A DNA stretch of 33,989 nt from Plakobranchus ocellatus (Eukaryota > Mollusca > Gastropoda > Plakobranchidae): positions 697,378 through 731,366 of the forward strand of contig BLXT01006392.1 of assembly GCA_019648995.1 (NCBI GenBank). The letters run 5' to 3'. The position numbers were made by a program, and so were the translations under genes. Position 1 is the stretch's first letter. Every line of letters starts with the position of its first letter. Positions 1-11,900 of the stretch are shown here, one piece after another. The notes beneath the pieces are model-generated. The model did no database searches. It was not told where the DNA came from and saw only the letters and a list, made by a program, of their open reading frames with translations.

Positions 1-1213
1 ATTTTGCCGTAAAGTCTATAAGCACCCACATTAGAAATCTTTTCACTGCATCTTTTATCTGCCTCATCATCATCATCACGACGGATCCAGTCTAGACGTT
101 GTCTCCCTCACTACCTTTCGAAAATCACTTCTGTTGGACGCTAGTCTACCAATCTGCATTACATACACTACACTGAAATAGTAACAACATTTTCTCAACA
201 TTATTGCTTTGGTTTACACATCTTGGTAGTCATGTGTTAGTTGGATAAACCATAATCGACGAAGGAGATAGGCGAAGATTTAAAAGAAGGGTGTCGTTTT
301 ATTTTCTTTCACGTTGATTTCTTGTCTATTTTTATTTTTATATCATATCATTCTATTACAATGTCAATAAAACGAAGTATTAAATACTAAAGAATGAGAA
401 CGTTGTAAAGTTAAGTTAAGAAAACTATAGGAAAAAACGAGAGGTGGAAAACAAACGACAATAAGAAAAAAAAAAAAACGAAGGAGATTACAGGTATTCG
501 TGACACAGTCTGCAGGGCCTATTCTGTCGCGGGTTCGAACCTTACCTTCAACTCTCAGGCGTGACAGATAGCCTAAAAGCCTGAGATTACCTTGGTTTGG
601 GTGAGCTATCTATACAAAACCAACGAAGCATAACAGCATCCCCGCGTAATATTTTTGGCTGGAATCATATAAGGAGAGTGCATGTTCGATTTCAAACAAT
701 CGATTACACACATCTGCTGTGGAATGAAATCCAGTTTCCGACTTTTTACACGTTTTCGTCTTATCATTAAATACCCCAGTGCCTCCATGAACGAACATTG
801 TAGATACATCCCTCTTGGACACGATTAAATAACGATAATTCTTGTGAACGATATTGATGATGAATGGGCTTTTGATTATAAGCGAAGACAAAGATTATCA
901 ACATACTTCTGAATACAAATAAAATCACCCATAACAAATTGCTCAAAGCTATATGTATCATTCAGATAAGACACACTATTGGGAATATGTTTAAAAAGTT
1001 GCAGATCTTAGAATTAGCCTTCATTCATTTCAACTCTCGTAGATGGCTGCCTTAAAAGGATGCATATTTTTAAAAACCAATTCATTCGACAATTTCAGTT
1101 TGTAACTTAATGATTCACTCATTTTTCCTGAATTAATTTCATTACCATAATACTCATGTCAATAATAAATGATTTTTCTTTGATTCAGTTACACATTTCT
1201 TTTTCCCTCACAG
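1..1213. other. Presumed intron upstream of the first visible GBBH-like exon
   Basis: AT-rich sequence with no convincing coding exon. It contains a SINE copy (505-622). Exon 1214-1272 opens in phase 0 without a start codon, so this stretch is probably intronic. Confidence 0.5.
505..622 (+). mobile_element. tRNA-derived SINE family 1, copy 1
   Basis: B-box GGGTTCGAACC at 531-541 is preceded by the family block GTCTGCAGGGCC-TNCTGTCGC. It is followed by the tail motif GCGTGACAGATAGCCTAAAAGCCTGAGAT and a TATCTATACA end. The A-box half is missing or decayed. Confidence 0.65.
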
Positions 1214-1272
1214 AAAGTCATCCCCGAGATTGAATACGAGGACGTTATCAACTCTGACCTGGGACTGTACGA
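1214..1272 (+). CDS. GBBH-like exon a (first exon in window)
   Basis: Acceptor CAG at 1211-1213 after a T-rich tract; donor is GTAAGTG at 1273. The exon begins in phase 0 and leaves two bases (GA). It encodes KVIPEIEYEDVINSDLGLY, matching the family's segment that leads into the double-stranded beta-helix core (human ...LPTLDFEDVLRYDEHAYKWL, from memory). Because it starts in phase 0 with no Met, at least one more coding exon lies upstream; I found none in 1-1213. Confidence 0.85.
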
Positions 1273-2915
1273 GTAAGTGTTGTTTTATTTCCATTGGGGA
1301 AAGGGGTGAAAGTTGCAGTCTTAAATAAAAGATTTTGTAAAAAAGAAAATAGAAGGCAACTTAGCTAATTGTTGAAATATGGAGAAAGTGAATGCAGAGG
1401 AGATGATGAGAAAAACGATCATGGTGAGAAAGGTTTTTGAACAGTATCTGAGCTGAGCGAAGGTATTGACTGGAGAGTGATTATCCAACTTATGTTTGCT
1501 AATGAGTAGGCCTATTGCTCATAATCACCGCTACTTTTAATTATTTTCTTTTGGGTCTTCCCTTTATATTTAGGGCTCTGCGAACATTATATATAGACAC
1601 AAGTTTTGTCCGATCATCATGTATCGTTTCATTTATAGTTTGACTTTGCTTTTTTATGGTATGTCAATGCGATAACAGCTTTTTAGATCCAGTCGGCTCT
1701 CTTTGGCTTCTAGTTTTTCTTAAAATACCGTTTGAAGTGAAGGCTTTTTTTTTTTAATAAAAATTCATCAAGACAATTCCACTTGATTTAATTACGCCAG
1801 CAAAATTGGTAGTTCTAAAGCGTTTGATAGCAGCTATGCCCTGCGTCTCAAAATTTTAGGAGGCCTCCGAAAACCTGGAACATTTGATGGCCTCGTAGCA
1901 ATGATTCGGACTCGTGTTCAATAGAAAAGCCTTTGAAAATCTGAAGTGATTGATAAAGTTGTAGTAAAGATACAGTATTACGCTTTTTCTTTCACAGAGA
2001 AGCCTTTAAAAAATCGGAATCGTTTGATAAACTTGGTGGCAATGACACATACAAATCCCAAAGTTCTACATAAAGCTTACAAAATTTAAGCTGAATCATT
2101 TCATATCGTGGTGTTAAGGACTCTGCGTTTCAAAAAGAAGTTTTTAAATATCTGAGGTGGTTGATAACGTAGTTATAAGGAGATGAACAATGCGTCCTGT
2201 GGTTTATGTAGAAGACAACTGTTCGAATCCGCGATGAGAGTGCTGGATAAATGCCTTTAAAATGTGGCTGAGAACCAATAGTTATAGGATTTGAATGTCG
2301 ATAACTAGATATGTATGTTCCTGTTATCATACGGTTCGAAGTTTGATTCTCGGAAGAGTTTTCATCGGAGATGTTTTTGTCTCTGAAGTCCACCCGGAAG
2401 CTTAAAAACCGATTCCCGGAAAAAAATGAGCGGGCAGTTCACTCACAGTGTAGAAAGTTCGTTTGGTAATCAAATCACTAAGATTCAATTCGGGCAAAGC
2501 TAGTGCTCTACATTTTGACATAGTGTATATAAATTATGGCTTGCACTCCGCATACCTTAAGTTTGATTCTTACGTAATATTATTCATCAGATGATTGATA
2601 AATCGAAGTTCCATTTAGGACTGGGCAATCCACCTTCTTAAGCCTGTAGTGAGTATCAAAGCTTAAAATATGATAGAGATCACAAAGAAAAAGCCATGAC
2701 CTTTTGCAAAGCCAACAGTTCCTTTTTCCTTTCGCAAAACTTAAAAAAAAAATTTTATCAATGTTGATAGGGTACGAAATAAAACATGAAAAGCAGTCAC
2801 GATCTGCTTAAGGATTATTTCAACCACAAGTCTGCCTCTAGAGATCTAGAGTGCAAGAACTTGTTTACATAAGCAACTAAAGATTGTGATAATGTGCCGT
2901 AAAGAAGCAAACTAT

Positions 2916-2995
<80 letters not shown>

Positions 2996-5900
2996 TTCAT
3001 CATCATCATCATCGTTTCAGCTTATCTGTGAACAAAAAACCATTGAGTATATTGCAGCGTTCGACTATTTCTCATGTTTCAATGATAACCAGATGGATGT
3101 GTCATTTAGGTGATCGAGGTATCTGCTTGGTGAAAAACTGTCCACTGGTAGACGGCACTGTAGCGAAGGTAAGTAACTGTACTTATTCCTGGGTTTCAAA
3201 GATATATTTTCATCACTTTCAATTTACCTATATTAGAGATATAAAATAAACAATCTTCAGATTTTTATAAGTTTGATATGTTTATTAGATCTAGATCTAG
3301 ATATCAACTCTTAACATAGTCAGTTTTAAAATCTATTCCTCTTGGACCCTAAATCTTAATCTAATATTCCAGTTTTAGACTCTGATTAGAGTTCTAGATC
3401 TAAGGTTCGGTTTCTCAACCTCTTGGTAACTTAGGGAACGTAAAACTACTTAGATTCCAGTAAGCTATCTAGATTATAAAACTATCTGGATTTCATATAC
3501 ATGTACATGTAAATGTTAAGTAAATTGAAAAAGTTTTACCTTAGGATATTTTCATTGTGATATTTTGTTTTAATTGTATTTGCGACATGATAAACCTTTT
3601 TTTTTTTAAGAGATAGAACATAAGATTCACTTACTAAGCTCTTGATTGAAAAAATAACAGTACAAAACTCTCAATGTAATGGAAGAAAGTGCAAATATTG
3701 CAAGGTTTATCTTTGATTTGTTTAATGTGTCAGTGGTAAAATCTTAGCCTGAGAATCTGCTTGTTTATTATGATTTTCAGGATTTTCTACTGCTAAGTAA
3801 TTTAAAGAAAAAACTGCAAAGAAAAAATACACAAAATATAATCATGTTTTCACTGCGATAACTGAGACCTTATATAAGCATTGAAACATTATCATAAACA
3901 AGACCAAATAGGAGAAAAAAGAACTAGAAATTTTAAAAATATGTCCTAAAAATATTCCATTTGTTGTTTCCTAAAAGTTTTTTACTAGAAACTTCCTGAG
4001 TTGGCGACTCCTGATACTGAATCTTAATCTTACTGGTCCTCTTCCAAATGATAACATTCAGGAGGTCATGGGATTGCGCTTTCGTCTAGGTCTCAGCCAG
4101 ATTGTTATGCTTGCAAGAGTGGACCTTCAACATCTTAAAGTATAACAATCTCTAAACACGCCTATGGAAAAATTATATAAAAAGACATACAAAGAAAAAA
4201 AAGAAGCAAGTAAAGGCGAAGAAACTATAAATGAAAAGAGGAGAGAGAAGAATATTCTGTTAGATAAACTTGCGTGAAGATATGTCTCAATTTTCATTGT
4301 TCTTGCTTTCATGGTTAGGTAGCTGAGCGAATAGCCCCACTTCAGCATACCATCTACGGCGAGGTAAGACATAGTTGATAGTTGGTGCTTGGTAAATAAT
4401 AGTATCTACTGCATCTTCTTATTACTTAGTACCACTGCTGCTGCTGTGGCTATTGTTCATGCTGCTACTACTACTTCTCCTACTATTTTTGTTCTTATTG
4501 TTGTCATTGGAGTTTTTTCAGTACCAATTTCATCTCTGCCATGTACGTGAAATCATCAATATTATCAATATCTACTTTTAAAGAGACTAGCTTTCATTGA
4601 AGAGCTCTGTCGCGTGATCAAATTCTGTGTTTCTATTATTCCCCTTCTCCCCCTTCTAGACTTTTGAAGTCAAGTCAATGCCTCAGCCAATCAACGCTGC
4701 ATATTCTCCGGTCAGTCTGGCTTCGCACATGGACCAGATTATGTACGAATGTGCTCCAGGGCTTCAGCTTCTGCATTGTTTGCAGTACGTATGGTGATAT
4801 GTCTTGTCGTTTAAACCAAATTTAAATATAGGGCGTTGTCAGCTTTGGGCACCAGTATATATACTTCCCTCTGAAACATACACAGACTCTCTCTGTTGGT
4901 AAGGGTCTTTGATAGTTGAATAGCTAATAAATTCGCCCTGAGATTTTTTGGAATCCTTTTGTCGCGAGTTTGAGCCCAACGTTTCGATTTTTGCCTTGGT
5001 GTGGACAGACTATATGCACAAAAGCAGAATCTTGGTGTGTATCAATTAAAAGGCCAGCGTCCGGCTCGATGAGAGCCAAAAATTAGCCGAGCAGTGAACA
5101 TTTCTAACAGAACTAGTTACGAGAGTTTTATTTGAATTGAAAGTAGAGGCGGTCCGCGTATTATAGCTAGGGAGGTATAGACAAATAAAATCGTTTTATG
5201 GAAAGAACATGTAAAAATAGTAATTATTTCGAACCATGAATTGGAAAATAAACGAGTCTTGTTTTTAAGCTTAAAATCTTTGGGTTGATGAGGTTCCCAC
5301 TTATTTGTTTGTAACTTTTCCTTGCTCAAAACGTTTGAGCGGAATCACCGAAGCAGAAGGTAAAACTTTGGCACAACGTATTAACGTATAGCCTTGCTGT
5401 TTAAGATTGAACCATGCCAACCGTACTAACATCATCTTGCAACACTATGCACAACTTGACGCAACCTCGCCTCCCCTTTTCGTGGAGGTGGTAGAAGGCG
5501 AGATTCCACCCATACTAGATCAGGTCAGACATTTACTGGAGTCAATCACTGCCAACATCAACAGCGTTGCCTAAACTAAAATTTGACACAATTGGTGAAT
5601 GATTTCCTAATCAGGAAAATAAACGTTCAAGAAATTTCATGGGTGGATCACTTGCTCCATTTGAATCGATAGCGCGCCGCCTCTAACTGAAACAGAAAGA
5701 AAAAACAGACCTTTGGCTTTGAAAGTGGTGACAAAATTCCTGACCGAGCAATTTTCAGCTAAGTTTCTAGTTTGAGATGTTTGACAAAGTATATCATTGG
5801 TTTGGTTTTTGTGTATAGCCATTCCACAAAAGCGTGGTCTCAGTTTCTCAGCCTTCCGTCAGGCCTGGGCGTCAGTGGTGGGGATCAAACCCACGACAGT

Positions 5901-8900
5901 ATGGTACTTATAGATCTCATGGCGTGTTTGCTATCCAATATGCCACCAACGCCCCCAACAAAGTATATGAGAATCAATCATTATTTTGTTTGTAATGGAA
6001 GAATGATGAATTAAAAAGAAAAGGAAACAGTCAGTGATAAGCAGGTTTTTTTTTTCTGTGTAGAGGTACAACAGCAAACGTGTATATCAACACCTTTCAG
6101 TAAAAAAGACAAGGGGAAAAACATTGAAATATTAACGACATTTTTGAGACTATCATTCATCGCTAATTCTGTATGCAAACCATAATTATGTTATTCCTTC
6201 TACAGAGTCAAGTCTTATATTAATTCATCGGTATTTGTATGCGACCCATCTATCTTTTTCTTTTTCCAGGTTCGACTCTTACATTGTTGGAGGAGAAAAC
6301 ACCTTTACTGACATATTCGAGTTAGCCCACCAACTGAGAGAAGAAAGACCGGACTATTTCGATACCCTGACTCGAGTACCAGTAACCATGAGCACCATTC
6401 ATTACAACAGGTGGCGAAGAAGAGAAAAATATTGTTTGTGTCTCAATTTTTGCAATGCTCGCCTAATGCCGATTTAAAAAGAATCGCCGCTATTTAGTTT
6501 TGTTTCAGAATCTCGTACACTGACTGATTTGAAAACGCGGCTTATTCGCAGTCCTATTTTTTGCTTATTCATATATTATAAAATATTTTGCACTAAGATA
6601 TGATTCAGAATATGACGAAAAGTCTTAGCTGGCGTTACACGAAAGTCATTTGCCGCTGGTCGTTCGCCGCTTGCCATCAACGCCTATGAAAACATTACAG
6701 GATAATAGAGGTGTCACAAAGATACTCCATATTCCAGACGCCGTTAAGCGTCTGATACAAACACACAAGCAGCCGAAAATTCCATTGATGTTCGAATGTT
6801 ACTGTTTGCTCGCCGATAACCGCTCGTTGATCGCTGCCATGTGATTTAACTCATACGCCATTCATCCGACACTTTTAGCAAGTCGTTCGTGAGAAAAGGC
6901 AATGACTCATTTCGTTTTGTCTTTGGAATACGAGCGACTTTCAAAAGTCGTATCCTTATGTTCTTTCTGGTGGAACAAACGGTTTGCTGATACAGAGTGC
7001 GGCGAGTGGCGAGTTGTGTGTCGTGTAACGAGCGGCGTGTAACCAGTAACTTTCTCGGTATGCTACCGGTCTAAAACTGTTTGTGAGGGAATCGAAAGGG
7101 GCAAGGCCTTCGAAATAGAGCCCCCTCTGAAGGGCTTACCTTAATAAAGCCTCACTATTAAATTTTAAGCAGAGTATGACAACTTTTATCGTTCTTATAA
7201 TCATTGTTACGCAAGGGTTTGTGCCCTGTAATCATTAAAGATCTTTCTTTGAAAGAAAAAAAAAACAACAAAAAAAACAACAACCATGTACATCCTGTTG
7301 TATCATATGATCCGACAGGACTTTAGCGCTAATTTGGTCGCTCAAAATTACGATCCGACGCCACATCAAGGAGTTAAAGAGGGCCAAATAAAGTTGCGCC
7401 CATCATTTAGTGAACGAGCTGTATAGCACAATTATATGCAAACGGTGGAAAAGTATTGCTTCTAATTGTATCTTGTGACCGTTATCTTTCTTGGGCCAAG
7501 AATATATTGAAACTTATATATGATGTCCATTAAAATTAATGCACCGAACATTAACCTTTCTTTTTGTCTTTCTTTTACTTGGAATTGATTTCCTTAGAGA
7601 CTACCCTGTCCATATGACCTGCAAGAGGCCTATGCTGGCACTGAACGGGAACGGAGAGGTTTGTAATATCGAAGTTCGTTTATAGTGTTGACTATTTTGA
7701 AAATAAGATAATGATTCTTTTTCTCCCTCTTCCAAACAGCTCGTAGCAACAGATAAGTTTTTATTTTGAACACGACACTGGTATATTAAAAATGGTATCA
7801 GGTATGTGACTTTTCTGGTGGTAGACTAAAAATACCGAGATATTTTGTGTATTTGTCTTCTGTTGTGCTAGAGAAATGTGAAATTTTCAATATTTACGAG
7901 GCCATTAATTGTCTTGGTGCTTGACCTGCCCTGCTTTGGAGCTTTACGTGATATCCAGAGCAAAATCTTTATTTTGAGTTCGATCCCAGAATAAGCCTTA
8001 TGGAATGAGGAAGAAGTCTTACCAAAAACCATCTCTTCATATAAATTAGAAACTTTTTCAAAAATGATATTATCATTGCTACTATTATTGTCGACATAAA
8101 TATTGACCACCATGAGAAAATATATGACTGATTTGTAGATGAAAGAACTCCAATCCAAAGGAGCACTACTGTCCCATCCTACTAACACTCGGCTTTGTCT
8201 ACCACCAGAAAATACCATTTTTTAATATAAAATTGAGTCACAAAAGGTCCCCCCCCCCAAATTCAACACCAGACAGCAGCTACGGAGACCAGGGGATTTA
8301 AATCTAATTAGTTCACCATCATCCTTGTAGCCCCTAACAGGTGAACATTACACTTTTTAAAAGAATTTTTTTCTAGTCTTTTTTCTTTCTTCACGTTTCA
8401 ATAAATTCCTCTCTGGCAACATAAAAATATTTTTCTTTCCATCGATTAAGACTATAAACTAAATAATCACTGCTTTCAGATGCAAGCAAGCTCACTGAAT
8501 TTTATTATTCATATATTCTCTTTCTCAGCTCATAACGATATATTGGCATCCCATGTTGGCAGAAATTGACGCAGTGGAGGTAGGACGACTATTCTATGAA
8601 ATGATGTTTTTGACGAATGCTTTAACCAGTCATTTTCATGGGTTGGGAGCAAAACTACAATGCAATGATTGACAATTTTGCGAAGCACCTAGAGAGTGTG
8701 TGAAAGCTTACAAATCTATCACAAAGCAAGCCAAATCATAATTTTTAAAGTCGCTTACACATAATACCTTTTTTCATAAGAAGCCACTACGACTTGATCA
8801 TTTCAGTGAACTTGCACAGCAATGAAATTTTTAAAAATCAAGTCAATTAAAACCGTTATTTCTTTGATTTAACAGACCAATGAAGCGAACACACAAGAGG

Positions 8901-11900
8901 CTTAATGTAAATACATCTGGCATCCATCTCGAATGCCTATAGTTATTTTATGTTGAGACTTTCGATATATTGATTAGCGCTTGAAACCTCAAGCATGCCG
9001 TAATATTGTTTCTTTATCACTGCTCAAGTAAATCGTGTCCTTTAGACTTGTTCATCTCATAAAAACTACTTTTAAAATTATGTCTAAAGATAAGGTACAA
9101 ATTTGTCATCTCATTTGTCGGCCCTTAAAAATAGAATTACCTCCATCAAGAGATGTGCCTTTTCAGTAGCTACTTTCAAGGTTCTTTTCGCAAGATAGCG
9201 TTTTGAGTATCATTACGCCAGATCAGTACTTTAGTAGTAACATCTTATTTATATAGCCCCCTTGGAGGGTTGTGGAACTTATGAGATGGATAAATGGTGG
9301 CAATCGTTATGCCTACGACCGTAGGTATTTGCAATTTATCAGCTTAATGCCCTTCTCGGGTGGGGAAAATTATCTCTTATGCACTCTTTACACACGCATA
9401 TAAACATTTTGATGGCTTGAAATACCTACAAACATCTCTGTTCAACTTCAACTTGCTAATTTCGACTTCTTTGTATTTTACTTTTGTATTTTCAGGAGAA
9501 TATTGAACCTTTTTTCGAGGCCTACAAACATTTTTACCTGATGGTTCAAAACAGTCAGTCTGTCGTAAGTGATTCCTGTAGTTTGATTTTTGTGAATTTA
9601 ACCCACCTACAACAAAGCGCCTGCTTTCATGTCTCCGTCAGAGGCGGGCTCAAACAGGCAGCAGAAGGGTCCTCGTAGATCTCAGGCTAGTTCACTAGCC
9701 ATTACACCACCGAAGTATTGATTCCTATAGTTGTTGAGATAGTTTTGTACAACTCTTTTGTATATCTCTTCATCAAGAGAATCTTTTGATCTCGGCATTT
9801 CCGAAAATCAGAAAATGGACAGAGTCAGATTTTTCCATTGAATATTCTAGATATAGACTTCTAAAAACCTTACATTATTTTAAGTGCAAAAACAATAAAG
9901 TTCCTGGAGTCTCCTTCCTATTTCTCTTTCATGCCCTATATCTCAGTTAGGGTTTTTTTTTTAGTATATACAGCCAGTCCACAACAAGGTGATATCAGGC
10001 TTTTAGGCCTTTCGTCAGGCCAGGGCGCCGGCGGCGGGGCTCAAACCCCCGACAGAAGGGTCCCTGCAGATCTCAGGGCGGACTCGCTAGCATCTGTGCC
10101 ACCGATTATCACATGTATTACGCTAGTTGCACAGTGCATCCGCCCACTTTATTTAGCACCAAACTCGACAATGTCTAAATGTCAATTGAGATTAAATCAT
10201 TATAACCTTGAATGTTGACGTCATTTTGTGCCTTTTGAGCCACAAGCCATTAGGCGCAAGTCGATTTTCAATGTCTTTCAAAATGGCCTTTGTGTTTATC
10301 TCATCTTCCACATTGCCTTCTTGTCTCTCGCTAGTACAAGCTACGCATGGTTGACGGCGACATGATTACCTTCAACAACAGAAGAGTTCTGCACGGAAGA
10401 GCTCCATATTGCAACCAGAGAGGATTGCGTCTGTTTCAGGTGAGGACAGAATGGTTGTTCTCATAATTGTGTATGAGTTACTGAGGGAAAGCACACGAAA
10501 ATATCACATTAATGTTCGTGAGAGCATCCAAGCAGATATTTGAGTGGTAAAAATAATCTTCCCTAGCAATGGCTACTTCTGATCTAAAGTTTAAAAAAAG
10601 CTGAGACAAATGTTCTCACAAACAGTTTTAAAATAAGCAAGCCTTGAACGTCAAATGTGGTACCTCACAGCATTTACTTTGGCCAAAACGTTCACTCGGA
10701 GGGTAAGACTGCTTATTGTGGAAAAGAAAGTCGATAGTTTCGGTTAAACTATCGGACTGCGCCCAAGTCTTTGCTTCTTGTTTATAGTTTGTCTTTAGCA
10801 AAGACGAATAAGATCCTGTAGGAACTCAAAAGACTGTAGCCTGTGGGTCTATTATTCTCGCCCTCATTTTTTGGCCCAATACTTCTACTGAAAGTCATGA
10901 GGATATAAGACACATTTAACCTCCGTTTTATATGGTGTCATTTTTCTTGACAGCTCAGGGCTTTTAAGTGAATCAAGTCCTTTTTTTTCAAGAGATCAAA
11001 ACTTTTTTACTGTCTACTTTAAAAGTATATATCTTTTGAATTTGTAAACGCCATATACATGCTCTTGCCATCAAATATTTNNNNNNNNNNNNNNNNNNNN
11101 NNNNNNNNNNNNNNNNNNNNNNNNNNNNNNNNNNNNNNNNNNNNNNNNNNNNNNNNNNNNNNNNNNNNNNNNNNNNNNNNNNNNNNNNNNNNNNNNNNNN
11201 NNNNNNNNNNNNNNNNNNNNNNNNNNNNNNNNNNNNNNNNNNNNNNNNNNNNNNNNNNNNNNNNNNNNNNNNNNNNNNNNNNNNNNNNNNNNNNNNNNNN
11301 NNNNNNNNNNNNNNNNNNNNNNNNNNNNNNNNNNNNNNNNNNNNNNNNNNNNNNNNNNNNNNNNNNNNNNNNNNNNNNNNNNNNNNNNNNNNNNNNNNNN
11401 NNNNNNNNNNNNNNNNNNNNNNNNNNNNNNNNNNNNNNNNNNNNNNNNNNNNNNNNNNNNNNNNNNNNNNNNNNNNNNNNNNNNNNNNNNNNNNNNNNNN
11501 NNNNNNNNNNNNNNNCTGTAGGTCTATTATTCTCGCCCTCATTTGTTGGCCCAATACTTCTACTGAAAGTCATGAGGATATAAGACACATTTAACCTCTG
11601 TTTCATACGATGTCAGTTTTCTTGACAGCTCAGGGCTTTTAAGTGAATCAAGTCCTTTTTTTTTTCAAGAGATCAAAACTTTTTTACTGTCCGTATCTAC
11701 TTTAAAAGTATATATCTTTTGAATTTGTAAACGCCATATACATGCTCTTGCCATCAAATATTTTTTTTGTTCTTGCAGGCCAATACATAAGTCTTTATTA
11801 TATGGTACACTCAACATAACAACCTTATGAACTTTTTTACTGTCCGTATCTACTTTAAAAGTATATATCTTTTGAATTTGTAAACGCCATATACATGCTC

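Noticed and set aside
2815..3113. Long poly-Met and poly-Ser reading frames
   Set aside because: They are translations of the ATC microsatellite, not genes. The real exon 3093-3168 only partly overlaps and uses its own splice borders.
5470..5510. Hairpin CTCGCC...GGCGAG
   Set aside because: A short imperfect inverted repeat with no accompanying signal; expected by chance in this length.
7868..8218. 116-codon - strand frame
   Set aside because: Low-complexity, no recognisable motif, and inside an intron of the oxygenase gene between well-supported exons.
10988..11606. Frames of 170-195 codons across the gap
   Set aside because: They consist mostly of N; no sequence supports them.
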